Source of the DNA: DATHZQ01 sp963823505
GTDB lineage: Bacteria; Actinomycetota; Acidimicrobiia; Spongiisociales; UBA5794
DNA length: 64,000 nt
Direction of reading: 5' to 3'
NCBI GenBank assembly: GCA_963823505.1
Contig: CAWGLY010000005.1
Location: 1,798,001-1,862,000 of the forward strand
Shown here: piece by piece, positions 50,482-58,681 of the stretch
Position numbering within the stretch: position 1 is the first letter of the stretch
How the letters are laid out: each line of letters begins with the position of its first letter
Notes under the pieces: model-generated
Databases searched by the model: none
The model's input: the letters and a program-made list of their open reading frames with translations, nothing else
What the model was told of the DNA's origin: nothing
Position numbers and translations under genes: made by a program

Positions 50482-50823
50482 TCAGGCGGCGGAGTGTGTC
50501 CTACGCCACACGACGAGCACCGCAGCTCCTGCCGCCGTCGCCGCGACTGCACCCGCCGTCGCCAGCCGCAGCACTGCCGCCTGAACCGGCCCCGTGCGTT
50601 CGGGGGCTCGCTCGATCCCAAACTCGACGGTGGGCACCAGACCCTCGGGAGCCGTCTCCACGATGTCGCGCAGTGCGCGGAGTTCCCGGATGAGCCGGCG
50701 GCGGCGGGCCGCCTCTGCCTGACAGCGCAGGCACGAAGACGCATGGCGCCCCCGCACCTGAACGTCGGTAGCTCCGGCACGGGACACCCGGCAGATGACA
50801 GACGTGGCGGCGCCTGCACTCAC
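50482..50823 (-). CDS. Probable zinc-type anti-sigma factor
   Basis: 113-aa protein with a ZAS-like H-x3-C-x2-C element (GRHASSCLRCQAEA, about residues 26-39), a basic helix (RRRRLIRELRALRDIVE), and one C-terminal transmembrane helix (VLRLATAGAVAATAAGAAVL) followed by WRRTHSAA. Its GTG overlaps the sigma gene stop by 4 nt (GTGA), which implies translational coupling. It is shorter than typical anti-sigma factors and has no extracytoplasmic domain, so any signal is probably sensed in the cytoplasm or membrane. The call rests on context and the motif. Confidence 0.7.
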   Translation of the reverse strand: MSAGAATSVICRVSRAGATDVQVRGRHASSCLRCQAEAARRRRLIRELRALRDIVETAPEGLVPTVEFGIERAPERTGPVQAAVLRLATAGAVAATAAGAAVLVVWRRTHSAA

Positions 50824-51395
50824 AGCTCACCATCCAACAACTCACGCAGCCGCTTGCGGCCACGGTGAAGGCGGACCTTGGCTGCGGTTACCGAGATCCC
50901 GAGGTGTTCGGCGATATCAGGGTGCGACCAGTCGTACACGTCCTTCAAGACGACAACGCTGCGCAGCGGGACGGAGAGCTGCCGAAGCGCCATCGTCAGC
51001 CGCGTACCCATGTCGGCGTCCACTCCTGCCTGCTCCGGGGTCACCCCGGTTGCGGGTATCGATTCGGTCGCCGCTTCGATCGACTCGAGGCGGTGCCGGC
51101 GCCACCGCCGCGACGTTGACCATGCCGTGTTCACGGTGATGCGGTGCAGCCAGGTCGAGAACTTCGCATCGCCGCGGAACTTGGGGAGGGCGCGCCACGC
51201 CCGCACCAACGCGTCTTGAGCCACGTCGGCAGCGAGCTCTCTGTCACCGACCAATCGCAATGCCAAGGTGAACACCTCATGCTGGTGCAACCGGACCAGC
51301 TCCGAAAAGGCGGCCCGGTCACCGTCCTTCGCCCGATCGACGAGCGAGTCCGCATCGAATTGGACTCCACCTGCGTCGAGCGGGTTACCGGTCAC
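50820..51395 (-). CDS. ECF-family RNA polymerase sigma factor
   Basis: 191-aa alternative sigma factor with only regions 2 and 4. Region 2 contains LALRLVGDRELAADVAQDAL and KFRGDAKFSTWLHRITVNTA. Region 4 is PLRSVVVLKDVYDWSHPDIA followed by EHLGISVTAAKVRLHRGRKR. It starts at GTG 51395, overlapping the HadAB-like gene's stop by 4 nt, and is followed by an overlapping anti-sigma gene. The triple overlap indicates one operon. The target promoters are unknown; the group resembles SigE/SigL-type ECFs. Confidence 0.92.
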   Translation of the reverse strand: MTGNPLDAGGVQFDADSLVDRAKDGDRAAFSELVRLHQHEVFTLALRLVGDRELAADVAQDALVRAWRALPKFRGDAKFSTWLHRITVNTAWSTSRRWRRHRLESIEAATESIPATGVTPEQAGVDADMGTRLTMALRQLSVPLRSVVVLKDVYDWSHPDIAEHLGISVTAAKVRLHRGRKRLRELLDGEL

Positions 51396-52249
51396 GTTCG
51401 AGTCACCACCTTGGCCGTCACCAGATCGGCGCCGTCGCGGCGCAGGGCCAGCGCAAGCGTGGCGCCGCCGTCAGCCATCGCGCTGACATCGCCACCGGCC
51501 TCCGCCGTGTCCGCCGGCCGCAGCGCCGACCGGAAGCGAATCTTCATCTCAACCAGAGGAGCGAGAGACGCGGTCGTCACTTGGGCCAGCTGCGTCAGCC
51601 ATGCCGACATGAGCAGGCCGTGCACCACGATGCCGTCGAGCCCTGCGCTCCTGGCCGATTCGTGGTCGAAGTGGATCGGATTGAAGTCTCCAGATGCGGC
51701 GGCGTACCGGACGAGATCGAGCCGGCTTGCAGCTCGCCGGACGGTTGGGATCGACGCCCCCACGGCCAGCTCACCGACGGGGTCCGCTCGTCCATGGACA
51801 CTCCCGGTGCCGACCGGTGGTTCGCCCGTGTCACCGGCCGGCTCGGCGGCCGGCGTGCTGCCCATGAGAAAGGTCGAAACCGACTCGACCAACGTCGATT
51901 CGCCGGCATTGACGGTCGCCTCGAAGGTGACGAAGTTGAGACCACCACGCTCCCGCACCCTCGCCACCGTGCCGGTGATGGCTACTTCGATGTTGTGGGT
52001 CAGCGGGCCGGACCAGCGGAAGAGCTGGTCGGAGTGCACCAGGACTCTCGTGTGCTCGCCGACATCGGGATCGTGGATGAGAGAAGGGGCGATCGCAAAC
52101 AGCAATGCGCCGGCATACGACGGCGGTGCCGCCCTGTGCCACCGGTCCGGGTCGTCGCCCGTCGCCGCAACGTACTCGGCAGACTTCGCCGGGGAGATGG
52201 TGGTGCGCAGCGGACCGTAGGTCCGGCCGACCAGCGCTTCGAGGGACAT
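51392..52249 (-). CDS. HadA-HadB-like fused hot-dog (R)-3-hydroxyacyl dehydratase
   Basis: 285-aa double hot-dog protein. Residues ~1-130 resemble the HadA/FAS1-like dehydratase (TISPAKSAEYVAATGDDPDR, DPDVGEHTRVLVHSDQLF). Residues ~165-285 are a MaoC domain with the hydratase-2 motif YAAASGDFNPIHFDHESAR (catalytic D188/H193) and GIVVHGLLMSAW. In mycobacteria separate hadA and hadB genes sit between rpmG2 and trpT-secE; here the order is the same but the two are fused. A role in dehydrating 3-hydroxyacyl intermediates of fatty-acid elongation is inferred from the family. ATG 52249 has no strong ribosome binding site. Confidence 0.82.
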   Translation of the reverse strand: MSLEALVGRTYGPLRTTISPAKSAEYVAATGDDPDRWHRAAPPSYAGALLFAIAPSLIHDPDVGEHTRVLVHSDQLFRWSGPLTHNIEVAITGTVARVRERGGLNFVTFEATVNAGESTLVESVSTFLMGSTPAAEPAGDTGEPPVGTGSVHGRADPVGELAVGASIPTVRRAASRLDLVRYAAASGDFNPIHFDHESARSAGLDGIVVHGLLMSAWLTQLAQVTTASLAPLVEMKIRFRSALRPADTAEAGGDVSAMADGGATLALALRRDGADLVTAKVVTRT

Positions 52250-52289
52250 GACCGCAGCGTAACGCGCGGCGCCCCGGCGATGCAGTGAT

Positions 52290-52895
52290 TCAGCCGGGGA
52301 CCCAGACCACCGTGTGGTCATCCGGCCGAAGGATGCCGCCGATCTCGAGATTGCAGTCCTCGACGAGCCGGGGCACGTCGAGGACTGGCCCGGTTTGATC
52401 CGGATACCAGCAGAGAATCAGCCGGCCTCCAGGCTCGACCCACGAGTGCTGTCTGCGGACAAACGCGCCGCGGTCTTCGACCGGCACCGTCTCGATGCTG
52501 GACCGGACAAAGGTATAGCGGCGAGGCGGGACCCACGACCAAGCGTTGCCGAGATGGAACGTGCCGTGTGGAACCCGCCGACTCGCCAGCTCGAGAAGCT
52601 CTGCAACGAAGTCGAGACCGTGAGGTGCGATGGACAGCCCGCGCTCCCCCACCCACTGCTCCACACACTGAAGCAGAAGCCCGTTGGCGCAGCCGACATC
52701 GAGAAAGGTGCCCGACCTGTGGACACCGGCGGCGATCGGACGCCGCGTTTCCTCCCAGCGCCGCGCACCGGTCGATCGGCCCGATTGCTGATACGGGTTC
52801 GACGGATCTGCGAGGTAGTAGTCGCGCGTTGCGACTCGAGTCGCCTGGAACCATGCCTCGCGATCGGGGTCTTCAGCCACAGCCACCCGCGGCAT
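52290..52895 (-). CDS. Class I SAM-dependent methyltransferase
   Basis: 201-aa methyltransferase-like protein. The SAM-binding motif I is SGTFLDVGCANGLLLQCVEQ (about residues 61-80). A motif II-like acidic stretch is HGLDFVAELLELASRR, and the post-motif strand is EPGGRLILCWYPD. It starts MPRVAVAEDPDREAWFQATR at ATG 52895, overlapping the phosphatase gene's 3' end by 23 nt. Substrate unknown. It lies in the run phosphatase-methyltransferase-HadAB-sigma-anti-sigma. Confidence 0.8.
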   Translation of the reverse strand: MPRVAVAEDPDREAWFQATRVATRDYYLADPSNPYQQSGRSTGARRWEETRRPIAAGVHRSGTFLDVGCANGLLLQCVEQWVGERGLSIAPHGLDFVAELLELASRRVPHGTFHLGNAWSWVPPRRYTFVRSSIETVPVEDRGAFVRRQHSWVEPGGRLILCWYPDQTGPVLDVPRLVEDCNLEIGGILRPDDHTVVWVPG

Positions 52896-55497
52896 ACGCG
52901 GCCGCGGCGTCGAAAAGCGTCCATGCCTCCGCCGTCCAGCTCAGCACCGCGGTCGTGAAGGTTGATGCGTGCAAGCGGCACCCAGCCGCCACGGACCCGT
53001 CGGCGAGCTGTCCGCCGGCCCCGTAGACGAAGGTCGACGGCAGCCCATTTGCCGTGAGCACGGTGGTCCCGTCTCCGGCCGGCACACCAAACGACATCGT
53101 GCGCGCCGCCGGCGTGACGGTCACGTCACCGGTGAGTCCCGCAGCGAGCGGGTGGCTGGAATCGAGCACCAGGACCGTGGCAGAGCGGGTCGTTCCGTAG
53201 TCCGTTCCCGGCGACGTCGCAGTCATCCCCATGTCGTCCAGCGACCACGGCTTGGCAATCCACACCGGCTGAGTGACGCCGGCAAACGTCCCGCCGAGGG
53301 TGAATGAACTGATCGACGATGTGACGAACACGAACGAGGCGCCGGTCGCATCACCGGGCGTCGCCAGCGCGTCGTCCACCAACGTGACGTCGTACCCGTT
53401 CGACACGAGGTGGTCGTGCACCGCCGTGTCCCCGCTGGTCAGCGCGGCCGGGTTGGAGACGACCATCAGCACCGCAGGGGGCGCTCCGCTGTCGACGGTG
53501 ACGGTGACATTGGAGGAAACCGTCTGCCCGATCGTGTCGGTGGCAGTGGCGGTGATCGTGGTGTCCCCATCGGGTCCCGTTGCGGTGTCCCAGGTGAACG
53601 ACCAGCCGTCCGTCTCGTCGGTGTCGATGCCAAGCGACGCACCGTTCACGAAGAACTCGACGGACACAACGCCGATGTCGTCACTCGCCGTCGCCGAGAT
53701 GTCCAGCTCGCCGCCCACCGTGGATCCAGCGGCAGGTTCGATCAGCGTCACGGTCGGTGGATCGTCCCCGCTCGGCTCCCCGGAGATCGCCAGGTCCTGC
53801 GCCGCGTTGATCACCGACTGCGGCACCGGCCCGAGATCGAGGAGATCGAGGGCGAGGTTCGCCACATCACCGTTGCGAATCGGCTGCGGCACCTGGTCGT
53901 GGTCAGGCAGGGATGCTCCAGGGTTCAATCGGCTCCCGGAGTTGAGGCCGTAGAGATCGGCCCCCACCGTCGAACCCGGTCCCCATACGTAGAAGGGAAT
54001 GGTGGCGTTCACCGCCAGCGCGGCGTCACCATGATCGGTTCCCGACCCTCCGTGATCACTGGTGAACACCACATACGTGTCGTCGACGAGATCGGGATCG
54101 GCATCCAGAAGCCCGAGAACGTCGCCGATCCAGCCATCAACGTCGCGGACGGCGTCCTCGTATGCGAGCGACTCCCACCCTGAGTCATGGCCGGCAGCGT
54201 CCGGCGCCGCGTAGTGGATCATCGACAAGTCGAACGGTGCCGCAGCCGTCATCGCGATGAACGCCGCCGTCGTCTCGGCACCGTCGCCGCGCTCGTAGTG
54301 GTCGATCTTGTCTGTGCCGTTGTCGGCTCCGACGGTGTCCGCGGCACCATGCGCCCCGTCCCAGCTTCGATCGAGGAAGTCGAACTTGGGTTTTCCGGCG
54401 AACAGGGCGGTCGACAGGCCGGCGTCGTGGGCGACGTCGAACATGCTCGGGACGTAGCGCCCTGCGGTCTCGTGAACCGTTCCCCCATCATCCTCGTTGA
54501 AGGTCACGAGGTGACCATCGGGTCCCAGGACGGGCACCCCCGTCACAATCGAAGTGTGATTGGGAAGCGTGCGCGTCGAGTCGAACATGCTGCGGGCGTT
54601 GCCTGTCGCAGCCCCCTCGCTCATGAGCCTGTGGAGATTGGGAAGTTCCGCCGGTCCCAGAGCCAGGACGGTATCCGGGCGGAGGCCGTCGGCGCTGATC
54701 ACGATCACCCGCGGACCACCCGGAGGATCGACGACCCCTCCCGCACACCCCGCAGCACCGTACGTCGCGACCGCATCGAAGAGCAGCCAACCCTCAGCCG
54801 TGAAGCTCTGCGGAGCGGACTTGAAGATCGACGAGTGAATCCGACATCCGGCCGCCGCCGACCCATCTGCCAGCTCTGCCCCGGCCGCATAGGTGAAAGT
54901 GCTGGGCCGCCCCGCCGCCGTCGTCACAACGACGGCTTCCGCCGCAGGCTCCCCGAACGACATGGTCGCGGGCGAAGGTGTGATCTGGGCGTCGCCGGTG
55001 AGCCCGCCGGCGAGCGGGTGAGCCGGGTCGGCGACCGATACGACGCTGGCATTGACCGTCCCGTAGGCAGTGCCGGCCGCCGGCCCGGTCATGGCCATGT
55101 CGTCGAGCGACCAGGGCTTGGCCACCCACACCGGCACACTCACGTCCAGGAACGTCGCACCAACCGCAAAGGAGCTGACCGACGACGTCACGATGACCAG
55201 AGAGGCTCCTGCCGCCGCACCGGCGCCGACTCCCGAGTCGTCTACGAGAGTGACCACGTATCCGAGCGTTTCCAGCCGGTCCCGGACTGCGGCATCGCCG
55301 CCGCTCAGGGCGCCGGGGTTTCCCACAACCATCACAACGGTAGGTGGCACAACGGTAGGTGGCACAACGGTAGGTGGCACAACGGTAGGTGGGTCGACCT
55401 GAGCGCCGGCCGGAGCGGCACTCAGCGCAGCCGCCGCCAACACGGCCACGAGCGTCAGAATCCACCAACGCCGCCGATGTGCCTGCACAGCCACCAC
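52873..55497 (-). CDS. Secreted NPP-type phosphodiesterase/phosphatase with duplicated flanking domains
   Basis: 874-aa exported protein. GTG 55497 (GGAGG 6 nt upstream) opens a signal peptide (WWILTLVAVLAAAALSAAPA). Residues ~262-590 are an alkaline-phosphatase-superfamily type I phosphodiesterase domain: VIVISADGLRPD (D270), DSTRTLPNHTS (nucleophile T308 or T310), YAAPDAAGHDSG and FTSDHGGSGTDHG are its metal-site motifs. A Big_7-like Ig domain follows (TVTLIEPAAGSTVGGELDIS). Two homologous ~195-aa domains flank this core, at residues ~53-252 (VVMVVGNPGALSGGDAAVRD) and ~700-874 (VLMVVSNPAALTSGDTAVHD). Both share PVW(V/I)AKPWSLDDM. A four-fold PPTVV linker precedes the first. The natural substrate (nucleotide, phosphodiester or lipid head group) is unknown. 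Confidence 0.85.
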   Translation of the reverse strand: MVAVQAHRRRWWILTLVAVLAAAALSAAPAGAQVDPPTVVPPTVVPPTVVPPTVVMVVGNPGALSGGDAAVRDRLETLGYVVTLVDDSGVGAGAAAGASLVIVTSSVSSFAVGATFLDVSVPVWVAKPWSLDDMAMTGPAAGTAYGTVNASVVSVADPAHPLAGGLTGDAQITPSPATMSFGEPAAEAVVVTTAAGRPSTFTYAAGAELADGSAAAGCRIHSSIFKSAPQSFTAEGWLLFDAVATYGAAGCAGGVVDPPGGPRVIVISADGLRPDTVLALGPAELPNLHRLMSEGAATGNARSMFDSTRTLPNHTSIVTGVPVLGPDGHLVTFNEDDGGTVHETAGRYVPSMFDVAHDAGLSTALFAGKPKFDFLDRSWDGAHGAADTVGADNGTDKIDHYERGDGAETTAAFIAMTAAAPFDLSMIHYAAPDAAGHDSGWESLAYEDAVRDVDGWIGDVLGLLDADPDLVDDTYVVFTSDHGGSGTDHGDAALAVNATIPFYVWGPGSTVGADLYGLNSGSRLNPGASLPDHDQVPQPIRNGDVANLALDLLDLGPVPQSVINAAQDLAISGEPSGDDPPTVTLIEPAAGSTVGGELDISATASDDIGVVSVEFFVNGASLGIDTDETDGWSFTWDTATGPDGDTTITATATDTIGQTVSSNVTVTVDSGAPPAVLMVVSNPAALTSGDTAVHDHLVSNGYDVTLVDDALATPGDATGASFVFVTSSISSFTLGGTFAGVTQPVWIAKPWSLDDMGMTATSPGTDYGTTRSATVLVLDSSHPLAAGLTGDVTVTPAARTMSFGVPAGDGTTVLTANGLPSTFVYGAGGQLADGSVAAGCRLHASTFTTAVLSWTAEAWTLFDAAAAYAAGGCG
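55337..55393. repeat. 15-bp microrepeat encoding (PPTVV)4
   Basis: Four near-perfect copies of a 15-bp unit (ACGGTAGGTGGCACA in plus-strand register) encode the PPTVV linker right after the phosphatase signal peptide. It is in frame, so copy-number change would alter linker length without breaking the gene. Confidence 0.9.
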
Positions 55498-55540
55498 CTG
55501 CCCCCTCCACCTCGAGGTCGTGCGTCCCACACTACAGCAG

Positions 55541-55564
55541 AAGGCCCCGCCGAGGCAGGGCCTT
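55541..55564 (-). terminator. Hairpin after rpmG
   Basis: On the minus strand AAGGCCC-T-GCC-TC-GGC-G-GGGCCTT forms an extended stem, followed by CTGCTGT. It lies between the rpmG stop (55618) and the phosphatase start (55497). The T-tract is poor. Confidence 0.5.
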
Positions 55565-55617
55565 GTGCTGTTGACTGTCCGGGGTCTGCCAGTGGCAGAC
55601 ACCCGATGGTCACACGG

Positions 55618-55779
55618 TCAGCGGGTTTCCCTGTGGGGCCGGTGCTGCCGGCACCACCGGCAGTACTTCTTCAGCTCCAAGCGCTCTCGCGTGTTCGTCT
55701 TGTTTTTTGTCGTCACGTAGTTCCGCCGCTTGCATGTCTCGCATGCCAGCGTGATCGGCGGTCGTTTGTCACTTGCCAT
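55618..55779 (-). CDS. rpmG: 50S ribosomal protein L33
   Basis: 53-aa zinc-ribbon L33: MASDKRPPITLACETCKRRN, YVTTKNKTNTRERLELKKYC, RWCRQHRPHRETR. The four zinc ligands C13/C16 and C40/C43 are all present (C+ form). ATG 55779. It lies between tuf and the phosphatase gene, and is the rpmG that in many actinobacteria marks the start of the hadAB-trpT-secE stretch. Confidence 0.95.
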   Translation of the reverse strand: MASDKRPPITLACETCKRRNYVTTKNKTNTRERLELKKYCRWCRQHRPHRETR

Positions 55780-55787
55780 GGTCTACT

Positions 55788-55829
55788 CCGTATCCCGCAT
55801 CCAGTCTCCAGTACCGCTACGGGATACGG
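55788..55829. repeat. Inverted repeat between tuf and rpmG
   Basis: CCGTATCCCG (55788-55797) and CGGGATACGG (55820-55829) are perfect 10-bp complements separated by 22 nt. The core GTATCC/GGATAC matches the 7-mer family of the window. It lies 17 bp after the tuf stop, so it could act as a processing or terminator hairpin. Confidence 0.7.
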
Positions 55830-55846
55830 GTGACGAGATATCGCTC

Positions 55847-57040
<1,194 letters not shown>

Positions 57041-57085
57041 CTGTGGCTCCTCGTGAGGGGTCTTACTACTGTCTGCCTGTGTGCG

Positions 57086-57159
57086 TAGCGGCGGGCGGAC
57101 TTGAACCGCCGACCTCTCGATTATGAGTCGAGCGCTCTTACCGTCTGAGCTACGCCGCC
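57086..57159 (-). tRNA. tRNA-Met (anticodon CAT)
   Basis: 74-nt cloverleaf. The acceptor GGCGGCG pairs with CGCCGCT (terminal G-U), the D-arm is GCTCAGACGGTAAGAGC, the anticodon loop is CTCATAA, and the T-arm is GGCGGTTCAAGTCCGCC. The acceptor pairs fully apart from the terminal wobble, which argues against initiator tRNA. It is an elongator Met or, less likely, a lysidine-modified Ile2. Confidence 0.93.
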
Positions 57160-57262
57160 CTGGGCGCTCTCCACGCGGGCACACCCCCAACTCCGTAACC
57201 ACGGAGAGTGGATGGCGCGACGAGGATAGCAAGGCGATCTGGGTGCATGTTCAGATCGTCCG

Positions 57263-57334
57263 AGCCCCCTCCGGGATTTGAACCCGGGACCCCTTCCTTA
57301 CCATGGAAGTGCTCTGCCACTGAGCTAAGGGGGC
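57263..57334 (-). tRNA. tRNA-Thr (anticodon GGT)
   Basis: 72-nt cloverleaf. The acceptor GCCCCCT pairs with AGGGGGC, the D-arm is TAGCTCAGTGGCAGAGC, the anticodon stem-loop is CTTCCATGGTAAGGAAG and the T-arm is CCGGGTTCAAATCCCGG. It is the intact copy beside two truncated copies of its 5' half. Confidence 0.95.
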
Positions 57335-57557
57335 AAGTATTCAGTTGTTCTCCCGGAGCTGAACAGCACTTCCATGAATCATGGCTCTGCTTTCCGGCTC
57401 TTCGCCTTCGGCTCATCGCAAGCTCTGCCACTGAGCTAAGGGGGCAAGTATTGCAGTTGTCCGCCCGGAGCTGAACAGCACTTCCATGAATCATGGCTCT
57501 GCTATCCGGCTCTTCGCCTTCGGCTCATCGCAAGCTCTGCCACTGAGCTAAGGGGGC
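57335..57557 (-). repeat. Two tandem ~112-bp units with the 5' half of tRNA-Thr
   Basis: The acceptor-plus-D-arm portion of tRNA-Thr (GCCCCCTTAGCTCAGTGGCA...) recurs upstream of the intact gene. The 5' ends lie at 57334 (intact), 57445 and 57557, giving periods of 111 and 112 bp. The units are nearly identical to each other. Each also carries, on the opposite strand, AGCACTTCCATG from the D/anticodon region, making a fold-back CCATGAATCATGG. Neither unit has an anticodon loop or T-arm, so they are not functional tRNAs. Confidence 0.9.
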
Positions 57558-57627
57558 GTTTCGCGCGCGTGATTGTATCCGCGGATCCGCGAGGCGGGCG
57601 AAGTCGACTATGCCGACGTCCGTCGGC

Positions 57628-57756
57628 GTATCCAGTATCCAGTATCCAGACCGGAGGCGCTCGGACACGGCGATACCGGATACGGGATACCGGACACTGG
57701 ATACCGGACACGTGGATACCGGACACCGGATACCGGATACCGGATACCGGATACAG
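57628..57756. repeat. Mixed-orientation 7-mer array between tRNA-Thr copies and tRNA-Tyr
   Basis: Three GTATCCA copies at about 57628-57649 are followed by GGATACC-type copies from about 57669 to 57756. Several are degenerate (GGACACC, GGACACTGG, GGATACGGG). The two halves are inverted relative to each other, so a long imperfect hairpin is possible. No gene is seen in 57558-57770. Confidence 0.9.
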
Positions 57757-57770
57757 CGAAGCTGCGCTTG

Positions 57771-57853
57771 TGCCGGGAGAAGGATTTGAACCTCCGAAGG
57801 CAATAGCCGGCAGATTTACAGTCTGCTCCCTTTGGCCGCTCGGGCATCCCGGC
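57771..57853 (-). tRNA. tRNA-Tyr (anticodon GTA)
   Basis: 83-nt class II tRNA. The acceptor GCCGGGA pairs with TCCCGGC plus discriminator A. The anticodon loop is CTGTAAA. A long variable arm lies between it and the T-arm GGAGGTTCAAATCCTTC. Confidence 0.95.
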
Positions 57854-57915
57854 TCGAAGCGACGAGGATAGCCGCGCCAACGAACCACGAGTCACCACCT
57901 CGGACCGGGTTCACG

Positions 57916-58527
57916 TCAGATTGCACTCATCCCGTGGAGAAGGAACGCGACCAGCTCGTCGGCAACCTCGTGCATCCGGGACTTCGGGTCATCGAGGGCC
58001 ATGAGGGTCTTGGCGGCTGCCATGGTGAGATCCTGGACGAACGCCCCTGCCAGGTCGGGCGGTATGGCGCGGAGCTCACCGGCAGCGACGCCTTCTCGGT
58101 AGATGCGGCCGAACTCGGCGGACAGCGCTCCGTGCGCCGCCGCGATCCGGGCTTGGGTGCCGGCGGCGAGCGTGGGAAGACCCTGATGTAGCTGGAGCCC
58201 GAGGACGTGATCAGTCGAGGCGAATTCGACCATTCGCACGCTCAGCTCTGCGAGTTGCTCCCTGGGCCCCACGTCTCGTGGGATAGCAGCCATGATCCTC
58301 TCGTACACCTCCGGAAGCCGCTCCTCGACGAGCGCCGCCAGGAGATCTTCGGTCCCGTCGAAGTACTCGTAGAAGGTGGTGCGCCCCATGTGCGCTGCTG
58401 CGGAGATGTCGGCAGGCGAGGTGGCGGCAAAACCGAACTCGCCGAAGAGCCGCTCCCCGATCTCGAGGAGCTCACGGCGGGTAGTTGCCTTTCGATCAGT
58501 GAGCGACCGTCGCGCATCGTGTGCCAT
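57916..58527 (-). CDS. TetR-family transcriptional regulator
   Basis: 203-aa repressor-type protein. The N-terminal HTH is TTRRELLEIGERLFGEFGFA followed by ATSPADISAAAHMGRTTFYE YF (residues ~15-60). A variable ligand-binding C-terminal domain follows, ending MHEVADELVAFLLHGMSAI. ATG 58527 is chosen because the longer frame runs antisense into the divergent transporter lipoprotein. Its divergent position, 154 bp from the heme-importer operon, suggests it regulates that operon, itself or both; the ligand is unknown. Confidence 0.9.
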   Translation of the reverse strand: MAHDARRSLTDRKATTRRELLEIGERLFGEFGFAATSPADISAAAHMGRTTFYEYFDGTEDLLAALVEERLPEVYERIMAAIPRDVGPREQLAELSVRMVEFASTDHVLGLQLHQGLPTLAAGTQARIAAAHGALSAEFGRIYREGVAAGELRAIPPDLAGAFVQDLTMAAAKTLMALDDPKSRMHEVADELVAFLLHGMSAI

Positions 58528-58595
58528 GGCACCAAGGGTACGCCAATTGGGGACTCGACTTGGCGTCGGGTCGTTCGCCTGTGACGGTCCCTCCA

Positions 58596-58605
58596 TGTGC
58601 GCACA
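58596..58605. promoter_or_regulatory. Small palindrome in TetR/hmuT intergenic region
   Basis: TGTGCGCACA is a perfect 10-bp palindrome between the divergent TetR and hmuT starts. A TetR site would usually be longer, so this is only a candidate operator core. Confidence 0.25.
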
Positions 58606-58681
58606 CCCCCCGGACGCCCGGCACCGCCCGAGGAGGTTGTTCTCCACCCGATCGTCTCTTGGATCCCTTGGGAGGAACCCG

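Noticed and set aside
57335..57557. Two extra tRNA-Thr genes
   Set aside because: Only the acceptor 5' strand and D-arm are present; there is no anticodon stem-loop, T-arm or pairing 3' acceptor strand.
57335..57557. Attachment site of an integrative element at tRNA-Thr
   Set aside because: No integrase, relaxase or phage gene lies within the window, and the copied part is the 5' half of the tRNA rather than the 3' end usually used by tyrosine integrases.
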